This document shows, piece by piece, positions 53,763 through 61,241 of a stretch of 64,000 nucleotides of DNA (positions are counted from its first letter, which is position 1; every line of letters begins with the position of its first letter). This DNA is from an uncultured Mycoplasmatota bacterium (GTDB taxonomy: Bacteria > Bacillota_I > Bacilli_A > RF39 > UBA660): contig UQVR01000002.1 of the NCBI GenBank assembly GCA_900544625.1, positions 1 through 64,000 of the forward strand. Reading direction: 5' to 3'. The notes under the pieces are model-generated. The model saw only the letters and a list, made by a program, of their open reading frames with translations, searched no databases and had not been told where the DNA came from. Both the position numbers and the translations under genes were made by a program.

Positions 53763-54314
53763 TTATTTAGTATTATAAACATTCATTGTTTTATCTATTC
53801 CTACCCTTATAAATGAATCTATTATTTTTCCAAAAGTAATAAATTCACTATTTAATGTTTGTAACTCTATCTTACTAAATTTACCTAACACATAATCTAT
53901 AACTTGATCTTTTTTAACACTTCCAATTCCAACCTTCAGCCTTGAAAAATCTTGATTTCCTAAAGAACTAATAATAGATTTTATACCATTATGGCCTCCA
54001 CTTGATGAATGACATTTTAATTTATAATCTCCGACATTTAAATCTAAATCATCTTGTATAACTAAAATATCTTTCATATCTATATTAAAATATCTAACAA
54101 ATTCACCAACTGCATTACCAGAATTATTCATGTAAGTTAAAGGTTTAACAAATAAAACTTTTTCTTGATTTATAACACATTCATAATACAATGCATTAAA
54201 TTTAGTTGACCATTTCACATTCCCTAAGTAATCGTCTAAAACCATAAAGCCAATATTATGTCTAGTCTTATCATATTCTTTACCAGGATTTCCTAATCCT
54301 ACCACTAATTTCAT
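53763..54314 (-). CDS. pth: Peptidyl-tRNA hydrolase
   Basis: 183 residues: VGLGNPGKEYDKTRHNIGFMVLD with catalytic His near 20, PLTYMNNSGNAVGEF, QDDLDLNVG, SSGGHNGIKSI. It frees tRNA from peptides dropped by stalled ribosomes. Upstream of mfd as in B. subtilis, where it is spoVC. Confidence 0.97.
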   Translation of the reverse strand: MKLVVGLGNPGKEYDKTRHNIGFMVLDDYLGNVKWSTKFNALYYECVINQEKVLFVKPLTYMNNSGNAVGEFVRYFNIDMKDILVIQDDLDLNVGDYKLKCHSSSGGHNGIKSIISSLGNQDFSRLKVGIGSVKKDQVIDYVLGKFSKIELQTLNSEFITFGKIIDSFIRVGIDKTMNVYNTK

Positions 54315-55037
54315 TTAAATAACCTCACTTTCAAATAAATGTTGATAAGTATCTAGGTTATCAACACAAATCTCTTTTCTCAATTTAATTCCAGGTTTGC
54401 CATTTTTAACACACTTAACCAAAATTGTGTTCACAGCCTTTTCTTTTTTAGTTGAAATAAATTGTAATTCTTTAACATTCATTTTATTTTCTCGTGCTAA
54501 AACTATTATATCATCTAATCTTTCTACACGATGAACTAAATAAAACGCTTTATTACTTTTCAGATATTTACTTGCAATCTTAAAAATTGTCTCTAAATTA
54601 ATGGCAATTTCATGACGAGCTAATGATAAAAAATCGTTTTTATTTCTATATCCATTTTCTTTTGTTTTAAAATATGGTGGATTACATGTTATTATATCAA
54701 ATGTATTACTATCAAAATAATTATCTATGTTTTTAATATCATCATTTATTATTTTAATATTTTTTTCTAAACCATTAATTTTTACTGACTCTAAGGCTAA
54801 TTCACTAATTTCTTTTTGTATTTCAAAACCTATAATTTCCGCATCAGATTTTAAACTCAAAACCAAAGGTACCGGAGCATTTCCCGTACACATATCTAAT
54901 ATTTTTTTATCATCTTTTTTTATATTAACAAATTCTGCAAGCAAAAGTGAATCAAGTGAAAACTTAAAACCATCCTTCATTTGCATAATATATCTATTTT
55001 TATAATCAAATAGATCATTTTTCACTTTCGAAATCAT
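54315..55037 (-). CDS. tRNA(Val) A37 N6-methyltransferase-like (YabB/TrmN6)
   Basis: 240 residues: FSLDSLLLAEFV, KKILDMCTGNAPVPLVL (SAM motif I), and TCNPPYFK (NPPY catalytic motif for N6-adenine methylation). Matches YabB, near ricT and holB in B. subtilis. It overlaps ricT by 23 bp and abuts pth. Substrate tRNA inferred from E. coli TrmN. Confidence 0.87.
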   Translation of the reverse strand: MISKVKNDLFDYKNRYIMQMKDGFKFSLDSLLLAEFVNIKKDDKKILDMCTGNAPVPLVLSLKSDAEIIGFEIQKEISELALESVKINGLEKNIKIINDDIKNIDNYFDSNTFDIITCNPPYFKTKENGYRNKNDFLSLARHEIAINLETIFKIASKYLKSNKAFYLVHRVERLDDIIVLARENKMNVKELQFISTKKEKAVNTILVKCVKNGKPGIKLRKEICVDNLDTYQHLFESEVI

Positions 55038-55791
55038 AATCTATTTTTTCTCCATTTAATAAAATTTTACCACGATGATTTATTATATCTACACTTAATA
55101 CTTGTGCTTCACCAAAAGATGTAATTATTTTATCTCCGGCTTTAGGTAATTTACTGGCTGCTTCAATATATGCTTCATCCTCATATGCTAAACAACACAA
55201 AAGCCTTCCACAAGCTCCATTGATTTTTGAAGGATTCAATGCCAAATTTTGATTCTTAGCCATATTCATACTTATAGTATCCATTTTTCTTAAAAATCTA
55301 AGACAACATAATTCTCCACCACAAACACCAATTCCACCTATTTCTTTAGCTTTATCACGAGCTCCAATTTGTCTTAACTCAATTCTAGTGTGATAAATAC
55401 CTGCAAGTTTTTTAGCTAGATCTCTAAAATCTATTCTTCCATCAGCAGTAAAATTAAATAATAATTGGCTTCGATCTAAATTAAATTGAGCACTTACAAC
55501 ATTCATTTCTAGTCCTAAGTCTTTAGCATATTCAATACATTTTTTTAAAGCCTTATCTGCATCTTTTAAATTAGTTAAATACGCATCATATTCTTCTTCA
55601 GTTGCTAATCTTTCAATTTTTTCCATTTCTTCTTTAGGTTTAACATCTTCAAGAATTTGTACTACTTTTGTAAGTTGTAAACCTCTTTCAGTATTAATTA
55701 AAACCAAAGATCCAACTTCATAATCTTCATCGCTCAAATAATAATATTTTTTATCAATATTATTAAATTTAACTCCATATACTTTATTCAT
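55015..55791 (-). CDS. ricT: RicT (YaaT), PSP1 domain protein
   Basis: 258 residues with GVCGGELCCLRFL and NGACGRLLCCLAYE, the two cysteine groups that bind Fe-S clusters in the RicA-RicF-RicT complex, which guides RNase Y maturation of operon mRNAs and supports sporulation in B. subtilis. Start at ATG 55791 behind GGTGAT; overlaps holB by 8 bp. Confidence 0.94.
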   Translation of the reverse strand: MNKVYGVKFNNIDKKYYYLSDEDYEVGSLVLINTERGLQLTKVVQILEDVKPKEEMEKIERLATEEEYDAYLTNLKDADKALKKCIEYAKDLGLEMNVVSAQFNLDRSQLLFNFTADGRIDFRDLAKKLAGIYHTRIELRQIGARDKAKEIGGIGVCGGELCCLRFLRKMDTISMNMAKNQNLALNPSKINGACGRLLCCLAYEDEAYIEAASKLPKAGDKIITSFGEAQVLSVDIINHRGKILLNGEKIDYDFESEK

Positions 55792-56653
55792 TGTAATCAC
55801 CCAACTCTATCACAAATTTATCTAATAACAATTCTATATTTACATTACTATCAATATCTTCAATATATCTAATTAACATTTTAATTCTATGTATTATTTC
55901 ATTATAGTTTAAAAAACTAAATTTATTTAATACTTCCAAATCTAAATTGTTTTCCAAACCTAAGTTTTTATTCAATAACTCTTCATAAATAATAAGAATA
56001 ATTTTAAATATAGTTTTTATGTCATTTCTTTCATTAAATTTATTTAAAACTATATCTCTATTATACATTATTCCATCTTTTTTTTCTACTTCTATTTTTT
56101 CTAAATATTTAACAGCTATATCAAAATAATCTTTATACTCATTACTTATTAAAGTTTTAGAATCTAATTCATTACTTTTATATATAGCCCTTATTACTTC
56201 ACATCTACTTCTTATCGTAGATATTACATTATTTGCATTATCAGTTATGAAAAAGCCAATAATATTTGGTTCAGGTTCTTCCAAAAACTTAAGCATTGTA
56301 TTTGCTGATGCTCCATTTAATTTTTCAGCATTTTTTATAACATAAATATTTTCTTTTGTATAAATTGGAACGGTACTAAATTGTTTTTTTAAATCTAAAA
56401 TCTGTTCCTTTTTTATATTCATCCCATTTGGACTAATAACAATTAACGATGGCAAGTAGTTTTGTTCAATTAAATTACAAATATTACATTTATTACATTT
56501 TTCACTAAACTCGTTTTGACAAAAAATTTGTTTAATAACAACTAATAAATCATTAAAACAATTTTCTAAATTATTTGTTTCAATTAAATAAGCATGAGAT
56601 AATTTATTCTCATGATAATATTTTACAAAATTTTCTAAAACTTTTACTTCCAC
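55784..56653 (-). CDS. holB: DNA polymerase III delta-prime subunit
   Basis: 289 residues of the clamp loader: HAYLIETN start, zinc module CQNEFSEKCNKCNIC, Sensor-type VIKNAEKLNGASANTMLKFLEEPEP and SRC-like TIRSRCEVI. No working Walker A, as expected for delta-prime. In the dnaX-recR-holB-ricT run. Confidence 0.92.
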   Translation of the reverse strand: MEVKVLENFVKYYHENKLSHAYLIETNNLENCFNDLLVVIKQIFCQNEFSEKCNKCNICNLIEQNYLPSLIVISPNGMNIKKEQILDLKKQFSTVPIYTKENIYVIKNAEKLNGASANTMLKFLEEPEPNIIGFFITDNANNVISTIRSRCEVIRAIYKSNELDSKTLISNEYKDYFDIAVKYLEKIEVEKKDGIMYNRDIVLNKFNERNDIKTIFKIILIIYEELLNKNLGLENNLDLEVLNKFSFLNYNEIIHRIKMLIRYIEDIDSNVNIELLLDKFVIELGDYNE

Positions 56654-56661
56654 AAATCCTC

Positions 56662-56850
56662 CTATAACAAAACAAAATAAATCGCTACTAATGCCAAAAG
56701 TCCACTCATTCCTAAAGACGCTACAACACTTACTGTAATTACATTTATAGGAATAAATATTTTTAATCCGCTTACCAACAAATTAAATGCATATACTAAA
56801 AAAACAGCTAATATTATTTTCTTAATTACTATAAAAATTATTTTTTTCAT
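56662..56850 (-). CDS. bofA: BofA-like membrane protein
   Basis: 62 residues from ATG 56850, chosen because GGAG lies 8 nt ahead. Two hydrophobic helices (about 3-25 and 40-60), with the FNLLVSGLKIFIPINVITV turn typical of BofA. BofA holds back SigK processing in the mother cell. The order recR-bofA-holB-ricT agrees with B. subtilis. Short family; position is strong support. Confidence 0.75.
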   Translation of the reverse strand: MKKIIFIVIKKIILAVFLVYAFNLLVSGLKIFIPINVITVSVVASLGMSGLLALVAIYFVLL

Positions 56851-56887
56851 AAGTTTCTCCATTTAACTATATGAAAAAAATAATTAT

Positions 56888-57487
56888 TTAATCACTTATT
56901 TTCTTTCTATCTTCTAAGGCTTTATCTAGTGTTATTATATCTAAATAATCTATTTCAGCGCCCATTGGAATACCATATGATAATCTAGATATTAACACAT
57001 TCTTTTTTTCAAATATTTTCTTAATATATAATGTTGTTGTTTCTCCTTCAATTGTTGATTTTAAAGCTAATATTAATTCAGGTTTTTTAGCCTCTTCAAC
57101 TCTTTTTACTAAACTAGATAAATTAATATTATCAGGACCTATATTATCTGCAGGGCTAATAAGACCATTAAGCACATGATAAACCCCTTTATAATTACCA
57201 ACTTTTTCAAAAGAAAATACACTTTTATAATCCTCAATAACACAAATCAAATTTTTATCTCTTGATGGATCACCACATATGCTACAAATCTCATTTTCAG
57301 TTAAATGACCACATATACTACATTTATGTATCTTTTTTATATTTTTTAAAGAATCTGAAAATTTATCTAAGTCTTCCTCTTTAAAATTTAATGTTGCAAG
57401 TGCTAATCTTTCGGCATTTTTTTCACCAATTCCTGGTAATTTTTTATAATAATTTATTAATTTTTCTAATGACTCAGGATATATCAT
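56888..57487 (-). CDS. recR: Recombination mediator RecR
   Basis: 199 residues: helix-hairpin-helix LPGIGEKNAERLA, zinc finger CSICGHLTENEICSICGD, Toprim domain with CVIEDYKSV and LSYGIPMGAEIDYLD. It loads RecA with RecF and RecO. Start ATG 57487 directly after the ebfC stop. Confidence 0.97.
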   Translation of the reverse strand: MIYPESLEKLINYYKKLPGIGEKNAERLALATLNFKEEDLDKFSDSLKNIKKIHKCSICGHLTENEICSICGDPSRDKNLICVIEDYKSVFSFEKVGNYKGVYHVLNGLISPADNIGPDNINLSSLVKRVEEAKKPELILALKSTIEGETTTLYIKKIFEKKNVLISRLSYGIPMGAEIDYLDIITLDKALEDRKKISD

Positions 57488-57488
57488 T

Positions 57489-57782
57489 TTAGAATAGCCC
57501 ACTCATAGATGCATAACTTCCTAATTTACTTTCACTTTCTTTATCTATTTTACTAAATGCATCTTTAATTGCTATCATAATCATATCTTCTAGCATTTCT
57601 TTATCATCAACATCTATTTCATCTTTTAAAATCTTAAATGATTTAATTTCTCTTTTTCCATTAAATACTATTTCAACCCATTCAGATTTTCCAAGAAACT
57701 CCATTTTATCAATTTCTTCTTTTTTCTTTGTAATATCTCTTTGCATTCTTTGTGCTTGTTGCATTATTTGTTGCATATTCAT
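57489..57782 (-). CDS. ebfC: Nucleoid-associated YbaB/EbfC family protein
   Basis: 97 residues: MQQIMQQAQRMQRDITKKKEEI helix, WVEIVFNGKREIKSFKI, LEDMIMIAIKDAF. DNA-binding partner gene always found between dnaX and recR. Confidence 0.95.
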   Translation of the reverse strand: MNMQQIMQQAQRMQRDITKKKEEIDKMEFLGKSEWVEIVFNGKREIKSFKILKDEIDVDDKEMLEDMIMIAIKDAFSKIDKESESKLGSYASMSGLF

Positions 57783-57800
57783 AAATTATACCTTCTTTCT

Positions 57801-59399
57801 TTATTCTACTTCTATTTTATTTATATCAAATATATCTGCAACATCAGATATATCAATATTACTATTTATCTTTTCTTTGGTTTCTTCAATTAAAGTATAT
57901 TTATAACCACTCTTCAAATTGTTTATATACTCTAATTTTTCTTTTTGCCATTTATTCTCATCTATAAAAACAAATTTATACTTGAAGTTATACTTTTTAT
58001 TAAATAAATCTTCAAATAAATCAATTTTTGCATTTAATTCTATATCACCATGAGGAATTGTTACTTCCATAATAGCATAATCATTTGATGCTGCAACCAC
58101 TAATGTATCTGTAACTATTCCTTTTATTAAAGCATCATCTAAATTATTTATAAACTCATCCCATTTATTTTTCATTTCGTTTAAATTGTTTTTGGTTGCT
58201 CCTACAAAACAATTATTTATTCTAATATCAACACTTTTATTATCTGCGCTTATATTTTCAAAAGCTTCTATTCTATGATTTTCAATATTTTTTGATAATT
58301 TAGCATCAAATTTTTCTATTTTTTTTGGCATTTCAACTTCATTATTTTTAAATTCAATATTATTATTAAACTTAGCATTTTCTATATAACTTAGAATAAG
58401 CATTTTAATAATTAAATATGGATTAACACTAATATTTATTTTCATTAATATATTATTTAATTCAATAACCATTTTTTTATAATCATCAAAAGATAGTCTA
58501 GAAACTTCTGGATTGGATAAAACCTTAACACTTTTCTCACTTAAAATAAGAATTAATTTTTTAATAAACACTTTATAATTCAAGTTTATACTTTGTAAAT
58601 CGTTAAAGAATTTTTCTATATTGTCTATATCATTTTTATCTAAATATATTAAAAGATCTTCAATTTTTTTATTTGATATACTTCCAATTTCTTTTGAAAC
58701 TAGAGCACTAGTAATAATCTCTTCATTTTTGGATAATTGATCTAAAATACTTAAGGCATCTCTAAGACCTCCATCTGCCAATGTCGCTATTTCTTGTAAC
58801 CCATCTATCTCATATTTTATTTTTTCTTCATCACAAACAAACTTTAATCTATCAATGATATCTTGATCAGTTATTCGATGAAATTCAAATCTTTGACACC
58901 TTGAAACAATTGTTATAGGCACACTCTCTAAATTAGTCGTAGCTAATATAAATATAACATGTTCTGGAGGCTCTTCTAAAGTGAGTAACAATGCGTTAAA
59001 AGCGCTTTGACTTAACATATGAACCTCATCAATAATATAAACTTTATATTTTAAACTCGTAGGCATTATTTTAACATTATTTATTAGTTCTCTTATTTCA
59101 TCTACACCATTGTTTGATGCTGCATCTATCTCTATAATGTCAGGATTTCCATTAAATGAAAGACAATTTTCACATTTACCACATGCAATACCAGTTTTAT
59201 TATCTAAACAATTAATTGATTTAGCTAAAATTCTTGCAGTTGATGTTTTTCCAGTACCTCTTGGACCAGAAAATAAATATGCATGAGCTAATTTTTGTTC
59301 TTTTATAGAATTCTTTAATATATCGACAACATGTTTTTGACCTATTAACGAATCAAATCCATCTGGTCGATATTTACGATATAAAACTTTATAATTCAT
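57801..59399 (-). CDS. dnaX: DNA polymerase III subunits gamma/tau
   Basis: 532 residues: YRKYRPDGFDSLIGQKHVV, Walker A GPRGTGKTSTAR (45-52), zinc module CLDN-GIACGKCENC, DEVHMLSQSAFNALL, SRC finger SRCQRFEF. It drives the clamp loader. The C-terminal third is low-complexity and ends in a tau-like domain. Confidence 0.97.
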   Translation of the reverse strand: MNYKVLYRKYRPDGFDSLIGQKHVVDILKNSIKEQKLAHAYLFSGPRGTGKTSTARILAKSINCLDNKTGIACGKCENCLSFNGNPDIIEIDAASNNGVDEIRELINNVKIMPTSLKYKVYIIDEVHMLSQSAFNALLLTLEEPPEHVIFILATTNLESVPITIVSRCQRFEFHRITDQDIIDRLKFVCDEEKIKYEIDGLQEIATLADGGLRDALSILDQLSKNEEIITSALVSKEIGSISNKKIEDLLIYLDKNDIDNIEKFFNDLQSINLNYKVFIKKLILILSEKSVKVLSNPEVSRLSFDDYKKMVIELNNILMKINISVNPYLIIKMLILSYIENAKFNNNIEFKNNEVEMPKKIEKFDAKLSKNIENHRIEAFENISADNKSVDIRINNCFVGATKNNLNEMKNKWDEFINNLDDALIKGIVTDTLVVAASNDYAIMEVTIPHGDIELNAKIDLFEDLFNKKYNFKYKFVFIDENKWQKEKLEYINNLKSGYKYTLIEETKEKINSNIDISDVADIFDINKIEVE

Positions 59400-59434
59400 A
59401 ATAAAACCTCCTTGATATCATTATAACACAACAA

Positions 59435-59854
59435 TTACTTTTTTTCTCTTAATTCTTTAAAAAAATTACTTAATATATCTAAATATTTTTGTTCTTCATT
59501 TTTTTTATTTATTTTTTCAAATTTAGTTTTATTAAAGTCTTTTTTTTCATCAGGTTTATCTAATAAATAATAAACATTATCAATTCTAGACTGTTTTATT
59601 ATTTCTGCACACATTGAGCATGGTTTTAAAGACACATACATATCACAACCACTTAAATTCCAGTTTTTTAAATTTTTTTGAGCCTTTAAAATACAATTTA
59701 TTTCTGCATGCCCTAATACATTTTGATTTTTTTCTCTTGTATTACAGGCAGATGAAATTAAAACCCCATCTTTAACTATAATTGCTCCAATAGGTACATC
59801 CATTGAATTAAGCGATAACTTTGATTCTTCTATTATTATATCTATATTATCCAT
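59435..59854 (-). CDS. tadA: tRNA adenosine deaminase
   Basis: 139 residues from ATG 59854 (GGAGGAAAATATT before it): zinc-deaminase motifs GHAEINCI and KPCSMCAEII. Makes inosine at wobble position 34 of tRNA-Arg. Near dnaX and the SRP RNA as in B. subtilis, although there the RNA lies on the other side of tadA. Confidence 0.94.
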   Translation of the reverse strand: MDNIDIIIEESKLSLNSMDVPIGAIIVKDGVLISSACNTREKNQNVLGHAEINCILKAQKNLKNWNLSGCDMYVSLKPCSMCAEIIKQSRIDNVYYLLDKPDEKKDFNKTKFEKINKKNEEQKYLDILSNFFKELREKK

Positions 59855-59867
59855 AATATTTTCCTCC

Positions 59868-59950
59868 AAAAAAAAGTGCACACAAACATAGGCTGATGTG
59901 GCTGCTATTTTCCAATCCTGACCAAGTTACAGCATATTTGTTGCACGAGT
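59868..59950 (-). ncRNA. ffs: Signal recognition particle RNA (4.5S, small type)
   Basis: Minus-strand transcript with the S-domain core GGTCAGG...GGAAAATAGCAGCC, the Ffh-binding loop. Flanks pair into a helix: GTGCAACAAATATGCTG with CAGCCTATGTTTGTGTGCAC. The mature body is only about 71 nt (59876-59946), with no Alu domain, unlike the 270-nt B. subtilis RNA. A T8 terminator follows directly (59868-59875) and an excellent promoter precedes. Confidence 0.9.
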
Positions 59951-59952
59951 AA

Positions 59953-59981
59953 ATCGTATCAAATATAAAGAAACATGTCAA
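59953..59981 (-). promoter_or_regulatory. Promoter of the SRP RNA
   Basis: TTGACA (59976-59981), 17 bp, TACGAT (59953-59958) on the minus strand, with the RNA start 7 nt further on. Confidence 0.75.
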
Positions 59982-60171
59982 TACTTTTTATTACATATAT
60001 TCAAATTATATTTTTATATATTGTTTTAAATAATTTTGTGTTGATAACTTAAAATTGTTTATTATAAATATGATAAATTTTGGCTAATATATGCCTTAAA
60101 ATAACAATAGGCAAAATAAAGTATAATTAAAATTTGCTAATTTTTATAAAAAACTTAAATTATTTCCCGGG

Positions 60172-60185
60172 AAATAATTATTTTA
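60172..60185. promoter_or_regulatory. Noc-binding site 1
   Basis: ATTTCCCGGGAAAT, a perfect match to the B. subtilis Noc-binding consensus. Confidence 0.85.
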
Positions 60186-60308
60186 AAAACTTTAAATTTT
60201 TCTTCTTTTCTTTTTATATTAAAAAAGTTCTTAATTCCTTTTATTACCTAGTACTTTTACAAAAAAATACATTATATATTTTTAATTAATATATTATGTT
60301 AACTAAAT

Positions 60309-60322
60309 ATTTCCCGGGAAAT
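60309..60322. promoter_or_regulatory. Noc-binding site 2
   Basis: ATTTCCCGGGAAAT, perfect consensus, 123 bp after site 1. Confidence 0.85.
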
Positions 60323-60390
60323 ATTACTTTTAAGATTTCATCAACATTTTACTCATTATTTGCAATGTTGCAAACGTATGTACGTCATAA

Positions 60391-60406
60391 TGTTTCACGT
60401 GAAACT
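60391..60406. promoter_or_regulatory. parS site 1
   Basis: TGTTTCACGTGAAACT, one mismatch at the last base from the 16-bp consensus. Confidence 0.88.
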
Positions 60407-60506
60407 AAAATATAAAATTATATTTCATTTGTAAACGTATAATTATTTTTTATTTACTAATTATTAACTATAAATAATTTCATATTCACATTTTATTAAC
60501 ATCAAT

Positions 60507-60522
60507 AGTTTCACGTGAAACA
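60507..60522. promoter_or_regulatory. parS site 2
   Basis: AGTTTCACGTGAAACA, one mismatch at the first base; TTATTAACA lies 5 bp before it. Confidence 0.88.
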
Positions 60523-60635
60523 ATAAGCCTAATTTTTTTTATAATAATATAAATATAATATTTAATTAACAAATTAGAAACACAAAATTAAATATTTAAT
60601 TGAAAAACATAACCTTTCAACAACTTATCAACATA

Positions 60636-60651
60636 TGTTTCACGTGAAACA
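60636..60651. promoter_or_regulatory. parS site 3
   Basis: Perfect TGTTTCACGTGAAACA; TTATCAACA lies 2 bp before it. Confidence 0.93.
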
Positions 60652-60767
60652 TAACAATATTGAGGTATTAAACATAAAAATAACAACAAAATTGAAATAA
60701 TATTAATTTATAGTTGAATATTAATATTTATTTCATATAAATAATATCAACAAGTTATCAACACAAA

Positions 60768-60783
60768 TGTTTCACGTGAAACA
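60768..60783. promoter_or_regulatory. parS site 4
   Basis: Perfect TGTTTCACGTGAAACA; TTATCAACA lies 4 bp before it. Confidence 0.93.
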
Positions 60784-60985
60784 CAAAAGTAAATTATGGT
60801 TATGTATGAAATTTCTTAATTGAAATAAATAAAAATCAAATTAAGATAAATATAATATACAAAATTGTGTTTGAATACAAAAAAATATGATCATGTATTA
60901 AACATTGATTCAATTCCTTTTAAAAAAATATAATATCATAAATTAATAATATTATTATAGTTGCAAATGAAAACTTATTAACATA

Positions 60986-61001
60986 TGTTTCACGTGAAAC
61001 A
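60986..61001. promoter_or_regulatory. parS site 5
   Basis: Perfect TGTTTCACGTGAAACA; TTATTAACA lies 2 bp before it. Confidence 0.93.
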
Positions 61002-61093
61002 AATAATATTATAAAAAGATATAATACTAAACAAAATAAATTAAATTTGATTTGATAATAATTAATAATTACATATACTCTATGTATAAAAAA

Positions 61094-61109
61094 AGTTTCA
61101 CGTGAAACA
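61094..61109. promoter_or_regulatory. parS site 6
   Basis: AGTTTCACGTGAAACA, one mismatch at the first base; no DnaA-box-like element precedes it. Confidence 0.88.
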
Positions 61110-61212
61110 ATTTTTTTTAAAATTAATTAATATACTAATAATTATTGAATCTGCATATTTAAAAATAATTATTAAAATTTAACAATATACAAAGTATATA
61201 CATAAGATAATT

Positions 61213-61241
61213 ACTAAAAGAGACTTATTCAGTCTCTTTTT
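61213..61241 (-). terminator. Terminator at the gyrA 3' end
   Basis: AAAAGAGACT / AGTCTCTTTT stem spanning the gyrA stop, closing the gyrB-gyrA transcript before the parS array; the T tract is short. Confidence 0.65.

Larger units (their letters stand above)
59982..61212. repeat. Gene-free parS / Noc-site array between the SRP RNA and gyrA
   Basis: About 1.2 kb without an open frame worth noting. It holds six parS sites (listed below), two Noc-binding sites, and five DnaA-box-like 9-mers: TTATCAACA at 60625-60633 and 60755-60763, its complement at 60039-60047, and TTATTAACA at 60493-60501 and 60975-60983. The latter four lie 2-5 bp before a parS. Very AT-rich outside the palindromes. Interpretation as a partition and nucleoid-occlusion centre follows from B. 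subtilis ParB and Noc; use as a replication origin is not established. Confidence 0.85.

Noticed and set aside
60391..61109. Regularly repeated palindromes that could suggest a CRISPR array
   Set aside because: The repeats are 16-bp perfect palindromes with unequal spacing (100-200 bp) and match parS; there are no cas genes.
59982..61212. Replication origin
   Set aside because: It has AT-rich DNA and DnaA-box-like 9-mers, but they are one base off consensus and dnaA/dnaN are not adjacent; oriC more likely lies beyond gyrB.
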